Below, in pieces: positions 40,561 through 50,300 of a stretch of 64,000 bases of DNA (its first letter is position 1; each line of letters begins with the position of its first letter). Source of the stretch: Lachnospiraceae bacterium (GTDB lineage: Bacteria; Bacillota; Clostridia; Lachnospirales; Lachnospiraceae); contig VSNH01000004.1 in the NCBI GenBank assembly GCA_009774215.1, positions 1 to 64,000 on the forward strand, read 5' to 3'. The notes under the pieces are model-generated. The model searched no databases and was not told the origin of the DNA. It worked only from the letters and a program-made list of their open reading frames with translations. Made by a program: the position numbers and the translations under genes.

Positions 40561-42712
40561 GCTGGTAGCAGGTTTTATCCGGGCAAAGGAAGGGGAAGGG
40601 AACGAACGGAAATTCATCCTTTCTTTTTCCAGCGAGGAGCCTTACGAAAGATGGTGGGGCGTGGAGATTCTGGACCATTCGGAAGGCTGCGTTGATCTTG
40701 CCCGCGTAAAAGAGATTGGATGCGTCCTTTTTAACCACAACCGGGATGCGGTGATCGGAAAAGTGCTGCGGGCATGGATTGAAGACGGCAGGGGAATGGC
40801 GGAGATTGAATTTGATACAGATGAAGAATCAGAAAAGATTTACCAGAAGGTAAAATCCGGGACGCTGAAAGGGGTATCGGTTGGATATGCAGTGTCCGTA
40901 TGGGAAGATGTGAAGGCAAACGCATTGTCTTCGGATGGAAGGTTTAAGGGAGAGGCAAGCATTGCAAAAAAGTGGGAAGTTTACGAGATTTCAGTGGTAA
41001 GTGTTCCGGCAGACCCGACGGTAGGGGTCGGAAGAGCAAAAGGGAACAATGAGCAGACCATTCGGCAGTTTGAAAGGCAGCTCATCGTAAATAAAAATAT
41101 GACAGGAGGAAGTGAAAAAGAGATGGACAAAAAGAAACAGAAACAGCAGAAGATTATGCGGCAGCGGGCGCTCTTGGATGGTGCGAAGTCGCAGCACAGG
41201 GAGTTCAGCGAGGAGGAAAGGCAGGAGTTTGAGTCCCTCCAGCGGGAGATTGACCGGCTGGAAGCGGAGATTGCGGCAGAAGAAAAACAGGAAAGCGGAA
41301 GTCCGGAGGAGAGAAATCAGCAGCGGGCAGGGGCGGCAAAAGGACTTCCGGAAACCGAATCGGAAGGTCAGTTTAATGCGGATCAGATCCGGCAGCAGGA
41401 GAGACAGAGGGTGTCAGAGATTACGTCCATGTGCCGGGAATTTGGTCTGGACAATCAGATGAAGGGATTTATCGAAGAGGGCAGATCCGTAGAGGATGTG
41501 CGCGCAGCAGTGATTGAGCAGATGCGGAAAAATGGGGCTCCCCTTGGCGGGCGCGTCGTCGTGGAGACAGATGAGCAGGATAAGTTCAGGGCTGCCGCGG
41601 CGGATGCGTTGATTATGCGCGGCGGCGTGCAGATACAGAATGCCGCTCCCGGAGCCAGGGATTTGATGGGGATGTCCCTGAAAGACCTGGCAGCAGAGTG
41701 TCTGGAAGCGGAGGGAGAGAGCGGCGTAAGGAGAAAGAGCGCGGATGAACTGTTTACTTTAGTGCAGAGGCAGTTCTACAATCCTACTGCGGCTTTCCCG
41801 ACGATCATGGACAATGCCATCAACAAGGCTTATGTGGAAGGGCATAAAACAGCGGCGGTCACGTTTGACAGATGGACGAAACGCGGCACCTTAAAGGATT
41901 TTAAGACACACGATAACAATTATCTGTCCGGCCCTGCGGGAGAACTGCTGGAAGTGCCGGAAGGCGGCGAGCTGAAACATGATGTATGGAAAGATGGAAA
42001 GCGTCCGACCCGTAAGCTGAAAACATACGGCAGGCAGTTTACCATGTCCAGACAGGCGTTTATCAATGACGACGTGGATCTGGTGACCCGTATGCCTGCA
42101 AAGTATGCCGCTTCCGCCCGCAAGACGCAGAACAAGCAGTGCTACCAGAAACTGATCGAGGATAGCGCGATCTATGACGGTGACAAGCTGTTCTGCAAAA
42201 AGCATTCCAATCTGCTTGCAAAAGGGACGGGCATTACGAGGGAAGCTGTGCAGGGCATGATCATGGCGCTTACGAACCAGAAAGATGAGTTTGGAGAGGT
42301 TTGCCTGATCCGGCCGGCGGCACTGATTGTACCCAGTGGTTATAAATTTGACATGTACACCATGTTTTACAGCCCGACGATTAACACCGCCGGTAACACA
42401 CAGGCGGTAAACCCGCTGTATCAGTATAGGGAAAGCATTGAGGTAATCGAAGATCCCACGATCAACGCCTTGTGCGGAGGATTCGGCAATGTAATGCCGT
42501 GGTGGCTGGTCGGTGAAAAAGAGGACACGGATTTTGTGGAGGTGGATTATCTGAACGGGCAGGATGTGCCCAACATCAGGCGGTCGGAAGTACCCGGAAC
42601 GCTTGGGTTTGTGTGGGACATTTATCTTGACTGGGCTGTGAATGTGATGGACTACCGCGGAGCGATCAAAAATCCGGGTGTGGCGGTGAACATGACGGTT
42701 GAGCTTGCGTAA
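40493..42712 (+). CDS. Prohead protease / scaffold / major capsid fusion protein
   Basis: 739 residues combining three head functions. Residues about 20-185 form an S78-like serine protease (His82 in LFNHNRDAVIGKVL, Ser129 in LKGVSVGYAV). Residues 215-340 are a Lys/Glu/Gln-rich coiled coil, probably the scaffold. Residues about 375-735 form the Mu gpT/HK97-type coat protein (RQFYNPTAAFPTIMDNAINK, GRQFTMSRQAFINDDVDL). The protease must cut the polyprotein during assembly. Starts at TTG behind GGGAGGTGTGATG, inside the portal 3' end. Confidence 0.88.
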   Translation: MGTNHYTKINRRSAPETGRASRELVAGFIRAKEGEGNERKFILSFSSEEPYERWWGVEILDHSEGCVDLARVKEIGCVLFNHNRDAVIGKVLRAWIEDGRGMAEIEFDTDEESEKIYQKVKSGTLKGVSVGYAVSVWEDVKANALSSDGRFKGEASIAKKWEVYEISVVSVPADPTVGVGRAKGNNEQTIRQFERQLIVNKNMTGGSEKEMDKKKQKQQKIMRQRALLDGAKSQHREFSEEERQEFESLQREIDRLEAEIAAEEKQESGSPEERNQQRAGAAKGLPETESEGQFNADQIRQQERQRVSEITSMCREFGLDNQMKGFIEEGRSVEDVRAAVIEQMRKNGAPLGGRVVVETDEQDKFRAAAADALIMRGGVQIQNAAPGARDLMGMSLKDLAAECLEAEGESGVRRKSADELFTLVQRQFYNPTAAFPTIMDNAINKAYVEGHKTAAVTFDRWTKRGTLKDFKTHDNNYLSGPAGELLEVPEGGELKHDVWKDGKRPTRKLKTYGRQFTMSRQAFINDDVDLVTRMPAKYAASARKTQNKQCYQKLIEDSAIYDGDKLFCKKHSNLLAKGTGITREAVQGMIMALTNQKDEFGEVCLIRPAALIVPSGYKFDMYTMFYSPTINTAGNTQAVNPLYQYRESIEVIEDPTINALCGGFGNVMPWWLVGEKEDTDFVEVDYLNGQDVPNIRRSEVPGTLGFVWDIYLDWAVNVMDYRGAIKNPGVAVNMTVELA

Positions 42713-42725
42713 GGAGGAATGCGGG

Positions 42726-43052
42726 ATGAAAGCAAAATATTGGCACAGGGGAGAAGCCCTTGATTATGTGAATGCGACAGAGAATAAGATCGAGGCGGGA
42801 GACGTCCTGACAATGGGCAGCAGGATCGGCGTAGCGGGGACGGATATTGAGCCGGGCGGGTTAGGATCGGTTCATGTGTCGGGCGTGTACGAGTTCACGA
42901 AGAAAGATAAGGTAGCACTGGCTGTCGGCACGGTGGTGTATCTTTCCGCAGATGGCATTACGACAACGAAGACGGATAACACGCTGGCAGGATATGTGGC
43001 GGCGGAATCCCCGGCGGAAAGCGGGACCGTATGGGTAAAGATCAACGCGTGA
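42726..43052 (+). CDS. DUF2190 capsid-associated protein
   Basis: 108 residues: KAKYWHRGEALDYVNAT, NKIEAGDVLTMGSRIGVAG and KVALAVGTVVYLSADG. DUF2190 proteins follow coat genes in many phages and may decorate or complete the capsid. RBS AAGGAGGAATGCGGG. Confidence 0.8.
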   Translation: MKAKYWHRGEALDYVNATENKIEAGDVLTMGSRIGVAGTDIEPGGLGSVHVSGVYEFTKKDKVALAVGTVVYLSADGITTTKTDNTLAGYVAAESPAESGTVWVKINA

Positions 43053-43378
43053 AGACTTTTAAGGATGTCCTCAGAAGTGATATCAAAAGTGTGTTCCTCA
43101 ACTTTGAGGAGTTCGGGGAAGAGCATGAGATCAACGGTGAAACGGTTCTGATCATCATTGATGAGAATGAACTGACGGAGAGGGAAAAGAGAATCCGGCG
43201 GGGCATAGATGCGGAGCTGCATAAAAAGCAGCTTCTCTTTTATGTCGCAGCTGAGGACTTTGGTCCTCTTCCGTCGCCCGGCAGACTTCTGGATCTGGAC
43301 GGGAAAAAATATGAAATCACAGAGGCAGACAACGAGGACGGGATATACTCGATCAATCTGGAGGCGAAAAGGTCATGA
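43031..43378 (+). CDS. Head-tail joining protein candidate
   Basis: 115 residues, placed between capsid and tail-completion genes. It has an acidic first half and a beta-rich C-terminus (GRLLDLDGKKYEITEADNED), a common pattern for FII-type connectors. Overlaps the DUF2190 gene by 22 bases. Assigned mostly from position. Confidence 0.6.
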   Translation: MGKDQRVKTFKDVLRSDIKSVFLNFEEFGEEHEINGETVLIIIDENELTEREKRIRRGIDAELHKKQLLFYVAAEDFGPLPSPGRLLDLDGKKYEITEADNEDGIYSINLEAKRS

Positions 43379-44001
43379 TAATTGAGATTGAGCCTTATCC
43401 GGCGGCGGTAAGCGCGATTGAAAAAAGGCTGGCGGAACTTGGCAAAGAGGACAGAATGCAGGATGTCTTAAAGAAAGCGGTTAATGAAGTGGCTGGACTA
43501 GCAAAAGACAGGATATATGAAGAGGTCCATGACACCTATACGCTCAAAGGATTTAAAAAAGCAGACATTAAAAAGAAAAATAGTACGGTCAGGAATATTG
43601 GTGCGACACTCACTGTAAGGGGAGAGCCTCTTGGAGTTGGAAAATATTATCAACACCGAAAAGGCAGTAAAAGAAACGGTGCTAGGGTAAAAATCCTGAG
43701 AGCGTCTATGCTGCAGGAACTTGAAGTGCAAAATGGGCAGAGCGTGTACAAAGCATTCATGGCGAAGATGAAAAGCGGTCATGAAGGTGTTTTTCAGCGA
43801 GTTCCAGGAAAGTATATGAAGAAACATATGCCGGGGAGAAACACAAAAGGCCGCGAAGCAATCAAGGAAATCGTGTCATTGTCTAAAGCAAAAGCAGCAG
43901 AGATGGTTTATGAAAGGGAAGGGATGTACACGGAACTGCAGGAAGAACTTACCTTTCGACTGCATAAGCACATGAATGCGGTGATAGGAGGATCAACATG
44001 A
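43375..44001 (+). CDS. Minor tail protein Z / tail completion protein
   Basis: 208 residues. GKYYQHRKGSKRNGARVKIL, MKSGHEGVFQRVPGKYM and REAIKEIVSLSKAKAAEM match the lambda gpZ family, which readies the tail for head attachment. Coupled to neighbours by four-base overlaps. Confidence 0.8.
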   Translation: MIIEIEPYPAAVSAIEKRLAELGKEDRMQDVLKKAVNEVAGLAKDRIYEEVHDTYTLKGFKKADIKKKNSTVRNIGATLTVRGEPLGVGKYYQHRKGSKRNGARVKILRASMLQELEVQNGQSVYKAFMAKMKSGHEGVFQRVPGKYMKKHMPGRNTKGREAIKEIVSLSKAKAAEMVYEREGMYTELQEELTFRLHKHMNAVIGGST

Positions 44002-44498
44002 CGGTGCTGCAGTTACAGAAGGATCTGGCAGAGGAAATTGAGAAAATACTCGCCAACATGCGCTTTAAGGATCCGGCGGGAAAGATGGCGCCGATGCGGG
44101 CGTACTGTCAAGACATTCCGAAACGGCGGCAGACAATCAGGAAGGGAGCGCTCATGCCGGAGGAAGAAGAAACGGAGGAGGATCCCTATCCGTTTTGTAT
44201 CGTAAAAGCTGAATCGGGTGGAATGTTCAGCGGGGCGCAGAGCGTTTCCGTGATGCTGATTCTTGCGGTATTCAATGATGAGGAGCAGAATCAGGGGCAG
44301 CAGGAGTTGTTAAATGCGATGCACAAAATCGCAGAGCGTTTTATCAGGGATCCCGTCCTGCAGGGAAAGCACAGGCTGGATCAGGAAGCTGGGATAGGGT
44401 GGCTTTTGGATGATGAGGACAGGTATCCATACTTCGCGGGAGGCATGACAATGAAGTGGGAGACATTTTTTGTGGAAAAGGAGGACAGATATGTCTGA
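43998..44498 (+). CDS. Tail terminator-like protein
   Basis: 166 residues. PYPFCIVKAESGG and the C-terminal GGMTMKWETFFVEKED fit tail-terminator proteins that cap the tube and sheath. Assigned from context between gpZ-like and sheath genes. Confidence 0.65.
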   Translation: MTVLQLQKDLAEEIEKILANMRFKDPAGKMAPMRAYCQDIPKRRQTIRKGALMPEEEETEEDPYPFCIVKAESGGMFSGAQSVSVMLILAVFNDEEQNQGQQELLNAMHKIAERFIRDPVLQGKHRLDQEAGIGWLLDDEDRYPYFAGGMTMKWETFFVEKEDRYV

Positions 44499-44802
44499 GA
44501 AAAAGAGTGTTGCGACGTCGCAACGGGAAGAGACGGCAAAGAAGCAGGCAGAACGGCAGGAGAAGGCTGTGATCTGGTTAGGCCCTGCCGTTGCAGGAAT
44601 GGCAATGACGGGTACAGTATACAGAAACGGGCTGACGCCGCAGATGCAGCGGCTGGTAACCGAGCTGCCTGCAGCCAAAAAGCTGCTGGTGGGGACGAAG
44701 GACGCAGCGCGGGTGAGAAGGGCGCTGACTGATCAGCAGTCTGCGGAAAGCGTATGTTATAAGCGGGCATTGGAATATGCCGGGAAAGGAGCACAAGCAT
44801 GA
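44491..44802 (+). CDS. Small phage tail-region protein
   Basis: 103 residues, ATG 44491 behind AAAGGAGGACAGAT. Basic and helical, with an internal hydrophobic stretch (IWLGPAVAGMAMTGTVY). Precedes the sheath gene. Residues VATSQR are encoded by a 16-base palindrome (44509-44524). Function unknown. Confidence 0.6.
   Translation: MSEKKSVATSQREETAKKQAERQEKAVIWLGPAVAGMAMTGTVYRNGLTPQMQRLVTELPAAKKLLVGTKDAARVRRALTDQQSAESVCYKRALEYAGKGAQA
44509..44524. repeat. Palindrome GTTGCGACGTCGCAAC, copy 3
   Basis: Perfect 16-base palindrome inside the start of the gene upstream of the sheath gene. Same core as 17610-17623 and 28753-28772. Confidence 0.7.
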
Positions 44803-46262
44803 GCGACAAATATTATCGCGGGGTACGCGTTGTTGAGGAGGGGACAGACACGGCGGAGCCGGTCAGCAGTTCAGGCCTCCAGGTGGTAATCGGCACCGCG
44901 CCGGTCAATCTGGCAGAGAATCCTGACGCAGTGGTAAATGTCCCGGTTTTATGCATGAGCATTACTGAGGCGAAAAGAAAACTCGGCTACAGCGAGGATT
45001 TCTCGGCATATACGCTGTGCCAGTCTATGTATGCCGGTTTTATTGCTTATCAGGTGGCGCCGGTTGTATTTATTAATGTGCTGGATCCCCAAAAGCACAG
45101 GAAAGATAATGGGGTGAAAGAGTACAGCGTTGTAAACAGCCAGGCTGTGGCAGACGATCTGACGGGCGTGCTGAAAGACAGCGTCAGGGTAAATGCAGGA
45201 GAGACTACGCTGGAGAACGATGTGGATTATGTGCTGTCATTCAACGAGAAGGGACAGCTGGTAATTACATTGTTGTCTGAGCAGACGGAGACGCTGACGG
45301 GCGTGACGGTGGAATCTGCCAGCATTGACCCGTCCAAGGTGACGGCAGAGGACGTCATTGGCGGTTATGATGTGAAGACGGGAAAAGAGAGCGGATTAGA
45401 AGCGATCAGGCAGGTTTATCCCCGGACAGGGATGGTACCGGCGTTCCTGCTTGCACCCGGATGGAGCCACGACCCGGAAGTAGGGGCTGTCATGCTGGCA
45501 AAGAGCAGATATATCAACGGCGTATTCAAGGCGGAGTGCCTGCTTGATCTGCCGACGGAAGATACTAGGCTGTATACGGATGTCCCGAAAGTGAAGGAGG
45601 AGACAGGCTATCAGGATGAGCAGGGAATCGTGCTGTGGCCCATGGTGGAGGCAGCAGGAAAGCGGCTGTATTACTCCGCCATGTTCGGGGCGATGGCGGC
45701 GCATACGGATGCTTCCAACGACAATGTTCCCAGCCTGTATCTGTCAAATAAGCTACTGGCAGTGGATAAAGCGGTGCTTGCAGACGGGACAGAGATATTT
45801 ATGGACAGGGAGCAGGCAAACACCTTAAGCGGGGTCGGCGTGGTGACGCTGATAAGCGAGGGAAACTGGCGGTCGTGGGGCAACAACACATCCATTTACC
45901 CGGAGGGGACAGACATGAAGGACAGATGGATCGCGTGCAGGAGGATGTTCTCGTGGATGGCTAACAGCCTGATCACGATATACAGCGAGAAGGTGGACAG
46001 CCCGGCAAACTTCCGGCTGATCGAGAGCATCGTTGACTCTGAGAATATCCGTCTGAACAGTTACATATCCGCCGGGAAACTGGCGGGCGGCAGGATTGAG
46101 TACAATGAGGAAGAGAACAGCGTGGAGAATGTGCTGACAGGACAGGTGATCTTCCATATCTATATGGCGGCCTTTACGCCGGCGGAGGATATCGTGTTCA
46201 TCCTTAAGTTCGATCCTGAGCTTCTGAAAGACAGCTTATCGGCGACAGGAGGTGCGGCATAA
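44799..46262 (+). CDS. Tail sheath protein (P2 FI-like)
   Basis: 487-residue contractile sheath subunit: DKYYRGVRVVEEGTDTAEPV at the start, TDASNDNVPSLYLSNKLL and GVVTLISEGNWRSWGNNTS in the middle, and a conserved C-terminal GRIEYNEEENSVENVLTGQV. Defines the phage as a contractile-tailed (myovirus) type. Followed immediately by the tube gene. Confidence 0.95.
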   Translation: MSDKYYRGVRVVEEGTDTAEPVSSSGLQVVIGTAPVNLAENPDAVVNVPVLCMSITEAKRKLGYSEDFSAYTLCQSMYAGFIAYQVAPVVFINVLDPQKHRKDNGVKEYSVVNSQAVADDLTGVLKDSVRVNAGETTLENDVDYVLSFNEKGQLVITLLSEQTETLTGVTVESASIDPSKVTAEDVIGGYDVKTGKESGLEAIRQVYPRTGMVPAFLLAPGWSHDPEVGAVMLAKSRYINGVFKAECLLDLPTEDTRLYTDVPKVKEETGYQDEQGIVLWPMVEAAGKRLYYSAMFGAMAAHTDASNDNVPSLYLSNKLLAVDKAVLADGTEIFMDREQANTLSGVGVVTLISEGNWRSWGNNTSIYPEGTDMKDRWIACRRMFSWMANSLITIYSEKVDSPANFRLIESIVDSENIRLNSYISAGKLAGGRIEYNEEENSVENVLTGQVIFHIYMAAFTPAEDIVFILKFDPELLKDSLSATGGAA

Positions 46263-46804
46263 TGATAGAGACAAATAACAGCGGGATCGTATTCCCGGAG
46301 GTAATCAATAATTTCAGGGTCTACAATGATGCGAACAGGATCATGGGCACGACGGCGGAGGTCAATATCGCAGAACTGCAGGCAATGACGGCAGCAGTGT
46401 CCGGTGCTGGAATTCTTGGGGAGTATAATACATCAGTAGTGGGCATGTTTCAGAGCATGTCGCAGGAAATCCCGTTCAGGATGATTGACAGGGATTTCTT
46501 TACCATGTTAAACACCGGCGAACAGTCAAAGGTGGTGCTCCGCTCTTCCGTCCAGCAGCGGAACCGCGAGACAGGCGGGACAATCAGCACGTCCGCGATG
46601 CGTTTTGTATTCCGGGGACACCCGACGGCTGCCAAGTTCGGGACGGTAAAGATCGGGGATCTGATGAATGCCTCGATTACACTGGAACTGACCTATCTTC
46701 TGGCGGAGATCGACGGCGAGACGATGCTGGAGCTGGATAAGCTGAACAGCGTGTACAAGGTAGCCGGGAAGGATTTGCTCAAGGATATCATGAAGCAGTG
46801 TTAA
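46262..46804 (+). CDS. Major tail tube protein (P2 FII-like)
   Basis: 180 residues that polymerise into the inner tube. Shows the P2 FII pattern (VINNFRVYNDANRIMGTTAE, FRMIDRDFFTMLNTGEQSK, GDLMNASITLELTYLLAEID). Adjoins the sheath gene by one base. Confidence 0.92.
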   Translation: MIETNNSGIVFPEVINNFRVYNDANRIMGTTAEVNIAELQAMTAAVSGAGILGEYNTSVVGMFQSMSQEIPFRMIDRDFFTMLNTGEQSKVVLRSSVQQRNRETGGTISTSAMRFVFRGHPTAAKFGTVKIGDLMNASITLELTYLLAEIDGETMLELDKLNSVYKVAGKDLLKDIMKQC

Positions 46805-46842
46805 AGGGAAAAACAACAGGAAGGAAAGGACAGGTGCAGAAA

Positions 46843-47208
46843 ATGGATAAGATGGAAAAAGAGCAGGCAGATGTGGCAGTGGTAGAGAAAGCGGAGGTCA
46901 TGGGCGGCGAAGTGGAAGATTTCTGGGTGATTCCGTTAAAAAAGCCGGTCAGGTTTGAGGGCGAAACTTATGACAGGATCGACCTGACAGGGCTGCACGA
47001 GATCAAAGCGGCGGATATGGTGGCAATCAACAGAAGAATGTCCCGCAGCGGGAATGTGGATGCCACGCAGGAGTTTACGCTGGAGTATGCGCTGAACATG
47101 GCAAACCTCGCAACGGGGCTCCCGCTTGAGTTTTTCGACCAGCTCCCGCCCTATGCGGCGATGGCGATAAGGGGGCGTGTGACAAGTTTTTTATTCAGAC
47201 AGGAATAA
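46843..47208 (+). CDS. Tail assembly chaperone, short form (gpE-like)
   Basis: 121 residues. WVIPLKKPVRFEGETYDRID and LTGLHEIKAADMVAINRRM match phage tail assembly proteins that coat the tape measure during tail building. Near its 3' end a TTTTTTA heptamer in the correct phase would send part of the ribosomes into the -1 frame. Confidence 0.8.
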   Translation: MDKMEKEQADVAVVEKAEVMGGEVEDFWVIPLKKPVRFEGETYDRIDLTGLHEIKAADMVAINRRMSRSGNVDATQEFTLEYALNMANLATGLPLEFFDQLPPYAAMAIRGRVTSFLFRQE

Positions 47209-47390
47209 AGCCGGAAGATGCGCCGGGGATGCGGCGGCTCTGCTTGCAGATGACCGCCGCAGGATACGGCAGTCTGGAATATTTTATGTCATTACCGATT
47301 GATGAACTGATGGAGATCGCGAAGGAGGTGATCCGGATTGCCAAAGAGCAAAGAGTACGAACTGGCGATAAAAATCGCAGGAGAAGTTGA
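46843..47390 (+). CDS. Tail assembly chaperone, frameshifted long form (gpE+E'-like)
   Basis: Slippage -1 on T-TTT-TTA (47187-47193, read AGT TTT TTA in frame 0) would extend the chaperone with a sequence beginning GIKPEDAPGMRRLCLQMTAA, past YFMSLPIDELMEIAKE, to a TGA at 47388-47390, inside the tape-measure start. This reproduces the E/E+E' (P2) and G/GT (lambda) arrangement. The -1 product length is about 182 residues. Confidence 0.78.
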
Positions 47391-50300
47391 AAAGTCGTTT
47401 TATGAAAGCACAAAGCTGACTAAGAAAGAGCTGCGTGATATTGCGAAGCAGGCGGCAAAGTCTGCAGAACTGGCAAACGGCACATACGGCTCCATGGGGC
47501 AGAAGATAAGCCGGGGGCTGAAAGATGCCGAGCCCGCCTTTTCTGGGTTGGAGAAGGCGGCAAAGGCATCTTTTAAAAGCATTGAGCTTATGGCAGGTAT
47601 GGCGGGTGCGGGGATATCTGCCGGGCTGATTGGTTCCATTCATGTGGGATCAGAGTTTGAGTCTGCCTTTGCTGGCGTAAAAAAGACAGTAAATGCGACA
47701 AGTGAAGAGCTGGCGCAGATGCGGGCTGATTTAAGGAGGATGGCAAAAGAAGAAATTCCAATGACGGCGGCGGAATTGTCGGCAATCGCGGAATCAGGCG
47801 GTCAGCTTGGCATCCGCAACGAAAATATCATTGAATTTTCGGCAACGATGGCAAACATGGATGTGGCTACGAACCTGACCAGCGACGAGGCGGCGACAGA
47901 GTTTGCACAGTTTGCAAACATTGTAAATATGCAGCAGGATAAATTTGATGAACTTGGAAGCACAGTGGTAGAGCTGGGAAATAACATGGCGACTACCGAG
48001 TCGGATATCGTGTCGATGGGAATGAGGATTGCGGCAGCGGGCAATCAGGTAAAATTGTCAGAGCCGGACATCATGGCTTATTCTGCGGCATTATCATCGG
48101 TAGGAATCGAGGCAGAGGCGGGCGGTACAGCATTTTCAAAAATGCTAACAAAGCTGCAGATGGCGGTGGAAACAGGAGAAGGCTTGAAAAACTATGCAAA
48201 AGTGGCAGGCATGACGGGAAGTGAGTTTAAGAAGGCTTTTACAGAAGATGCCACTACAGCTATTAATGCTTTCCTTTCCGGGCTTGGTGATACAGAGAGA
48301 AACGGGAAGAGCGCAATCGCGGTTCTGGATGAGATGGGGCTGACAGAAGTGAGACTGAGAGATACCCTGCTGCGGGCATCTAATGCCAGCGGCATGTTTG
48401 AAGATGCTTTGGAGATGGCGTCAGACGCATGGGAGGAGAACACGGCATTGACAAAGGAGGCTGAACAGCGGTACAAGACGCTGGAAAGCCAGACGCAGAT
48501 GACAAAGAATAAGATCACTGATCTGGGAATCAGTGTTTATGATGACTTGAGACCGGGGCTGACAGAGGGGATCGGTCTGGTTAATGAGTTTATAGACAGC
48601 ATGGCAGGAAATGAAGATGCAATCGGGGATATGATAGAGTCTGCAACAAAGAAACTGCCCACCATGGTACGGAAGACGAAGGAAGCAGGCGAAGCAATCG
48701 GCGATTTTGCGGAGCCTTTTCTGGCTGTGGGAGGGTGGCTTGCTGACAATCCGGGTGTGATTACCGGGGCAATCGCAGGGATCGGGTCAGCTCTTACGGC
48801 ATACAAGGTAGCTTCCGGCGTGTCCGCGCTGGTGAGTGCCCTCGGGGCATTGAATCCTGTTGGGATGGCAATTATGGGGCTTGGCGCGGTGGCGGGTGTG
48901 ATTACCGGGATCGGGACGGCAGTAAAAAAAGCGTCCAACGAGGCAAAAAGGGCGAACCTGGACGCCCATTTCGGAAAGATAACACTTTCACTTGAAGATT
49001 TGCAGGAAACGGCATCGCACATCGTGCAGAGCAAGGAGCTGGATATGATCCGCGAGTCCGTTCTGGCAATGGACGAGGCGGAGGGAATCGCGGATGATAT
49101 CAAGTCCACGACGGACGCCCTCAATAAAATGAACTGGAAGATTTCCATGGGCATGGAGCTCGGGGAGGCAGAGCAGGAGAAGTATAGGAGCCAGGTCGAG
49201 GGTTATATAGCATCCACGCAGGAGTATCTGACGCAGAAACAGTATGCGGTCAATATTGCCGTGGGCGTGCTGACGGATGACGATCTGGAAGGCAATAATA
49301 TTGTCACAAAGGTTAACCAATTTTACGCCACGAAGCAGAATGAGCTGCAGCAGCTAGGGACAGATTTAAACAATCTGATAACAGAAGCGTTTAATGACGG
49401 ACTTCTGGATATTGATGAGGTGGAAAAGATTACACAGCTGCAGAGCCAGATGGCGGAAATTCAGAACGCACTGGCGGGAGCGGAGTATGACGCGAATCTG
49501 GAACTGATGAAGTCCGAGTATCTGACGGGCGGGGCTCTTGACGCAGACAGTTTTATGAATATGCAGGCGGAGCTGGCAGAACAGACAGCGGCAGCAGGCG
49601 AAGAGTATAGAAAGTCCTTTGTTATGGCGGCATCCAATGCGGGGATCATGCTTCGGGACGGGACGGTTGACCAGACAGAGTACGACAGGATGATGGATGA
49701 GTTCCAGACAAATTATCTGGAGCAGATCGGAGAAATACAGGCAAAGGTAGCCGATTTCCAGAATCAGGTGATTAGAGAACAATATGCGGATGAGATCGGC
49801 GGGATTGATCTGAATGGTAAGATCAGAGAACAGATGGGATTGTCTCTTGACAATATAGGAGCGACAGGGAATAGCGCGTTAAACTGGGATACGGATCTGA
49901 TCTACAAAGGAATGGATATTGGACTGGAGCGATCTGACAAAGCAGCATTGTCAGAACTATGGGAAGAGATGCAGCCACAGTTTGCGCAGCAACAGGAAAC
50001 CGTCAGGCAGTTCCGCGAAGCCGGAAAGGCGGTGCCGGAGTCAATCAGACAGGGAATGCTTGATTCGGCGGCGATCGGTGCGCTGGTCGGAGATCAGGAA
50101 GCGATATATGCTATGATGGGGGAAGAGGCAAGGAATAACCCGGAGTATCAGGCAATGCTGGAAGACTTGCAGGAGCAGGGCACCTATATCCCGGAGCAGA
50201 TAGCGGCGGGTATCAGGGAAAATAAGCTGGTTGTGCAGAATGCAGTGATGGAAGCGTGCAACGTGGGTCTCACGCAGGGGCTCAATGCGGTGGGGCTTGG

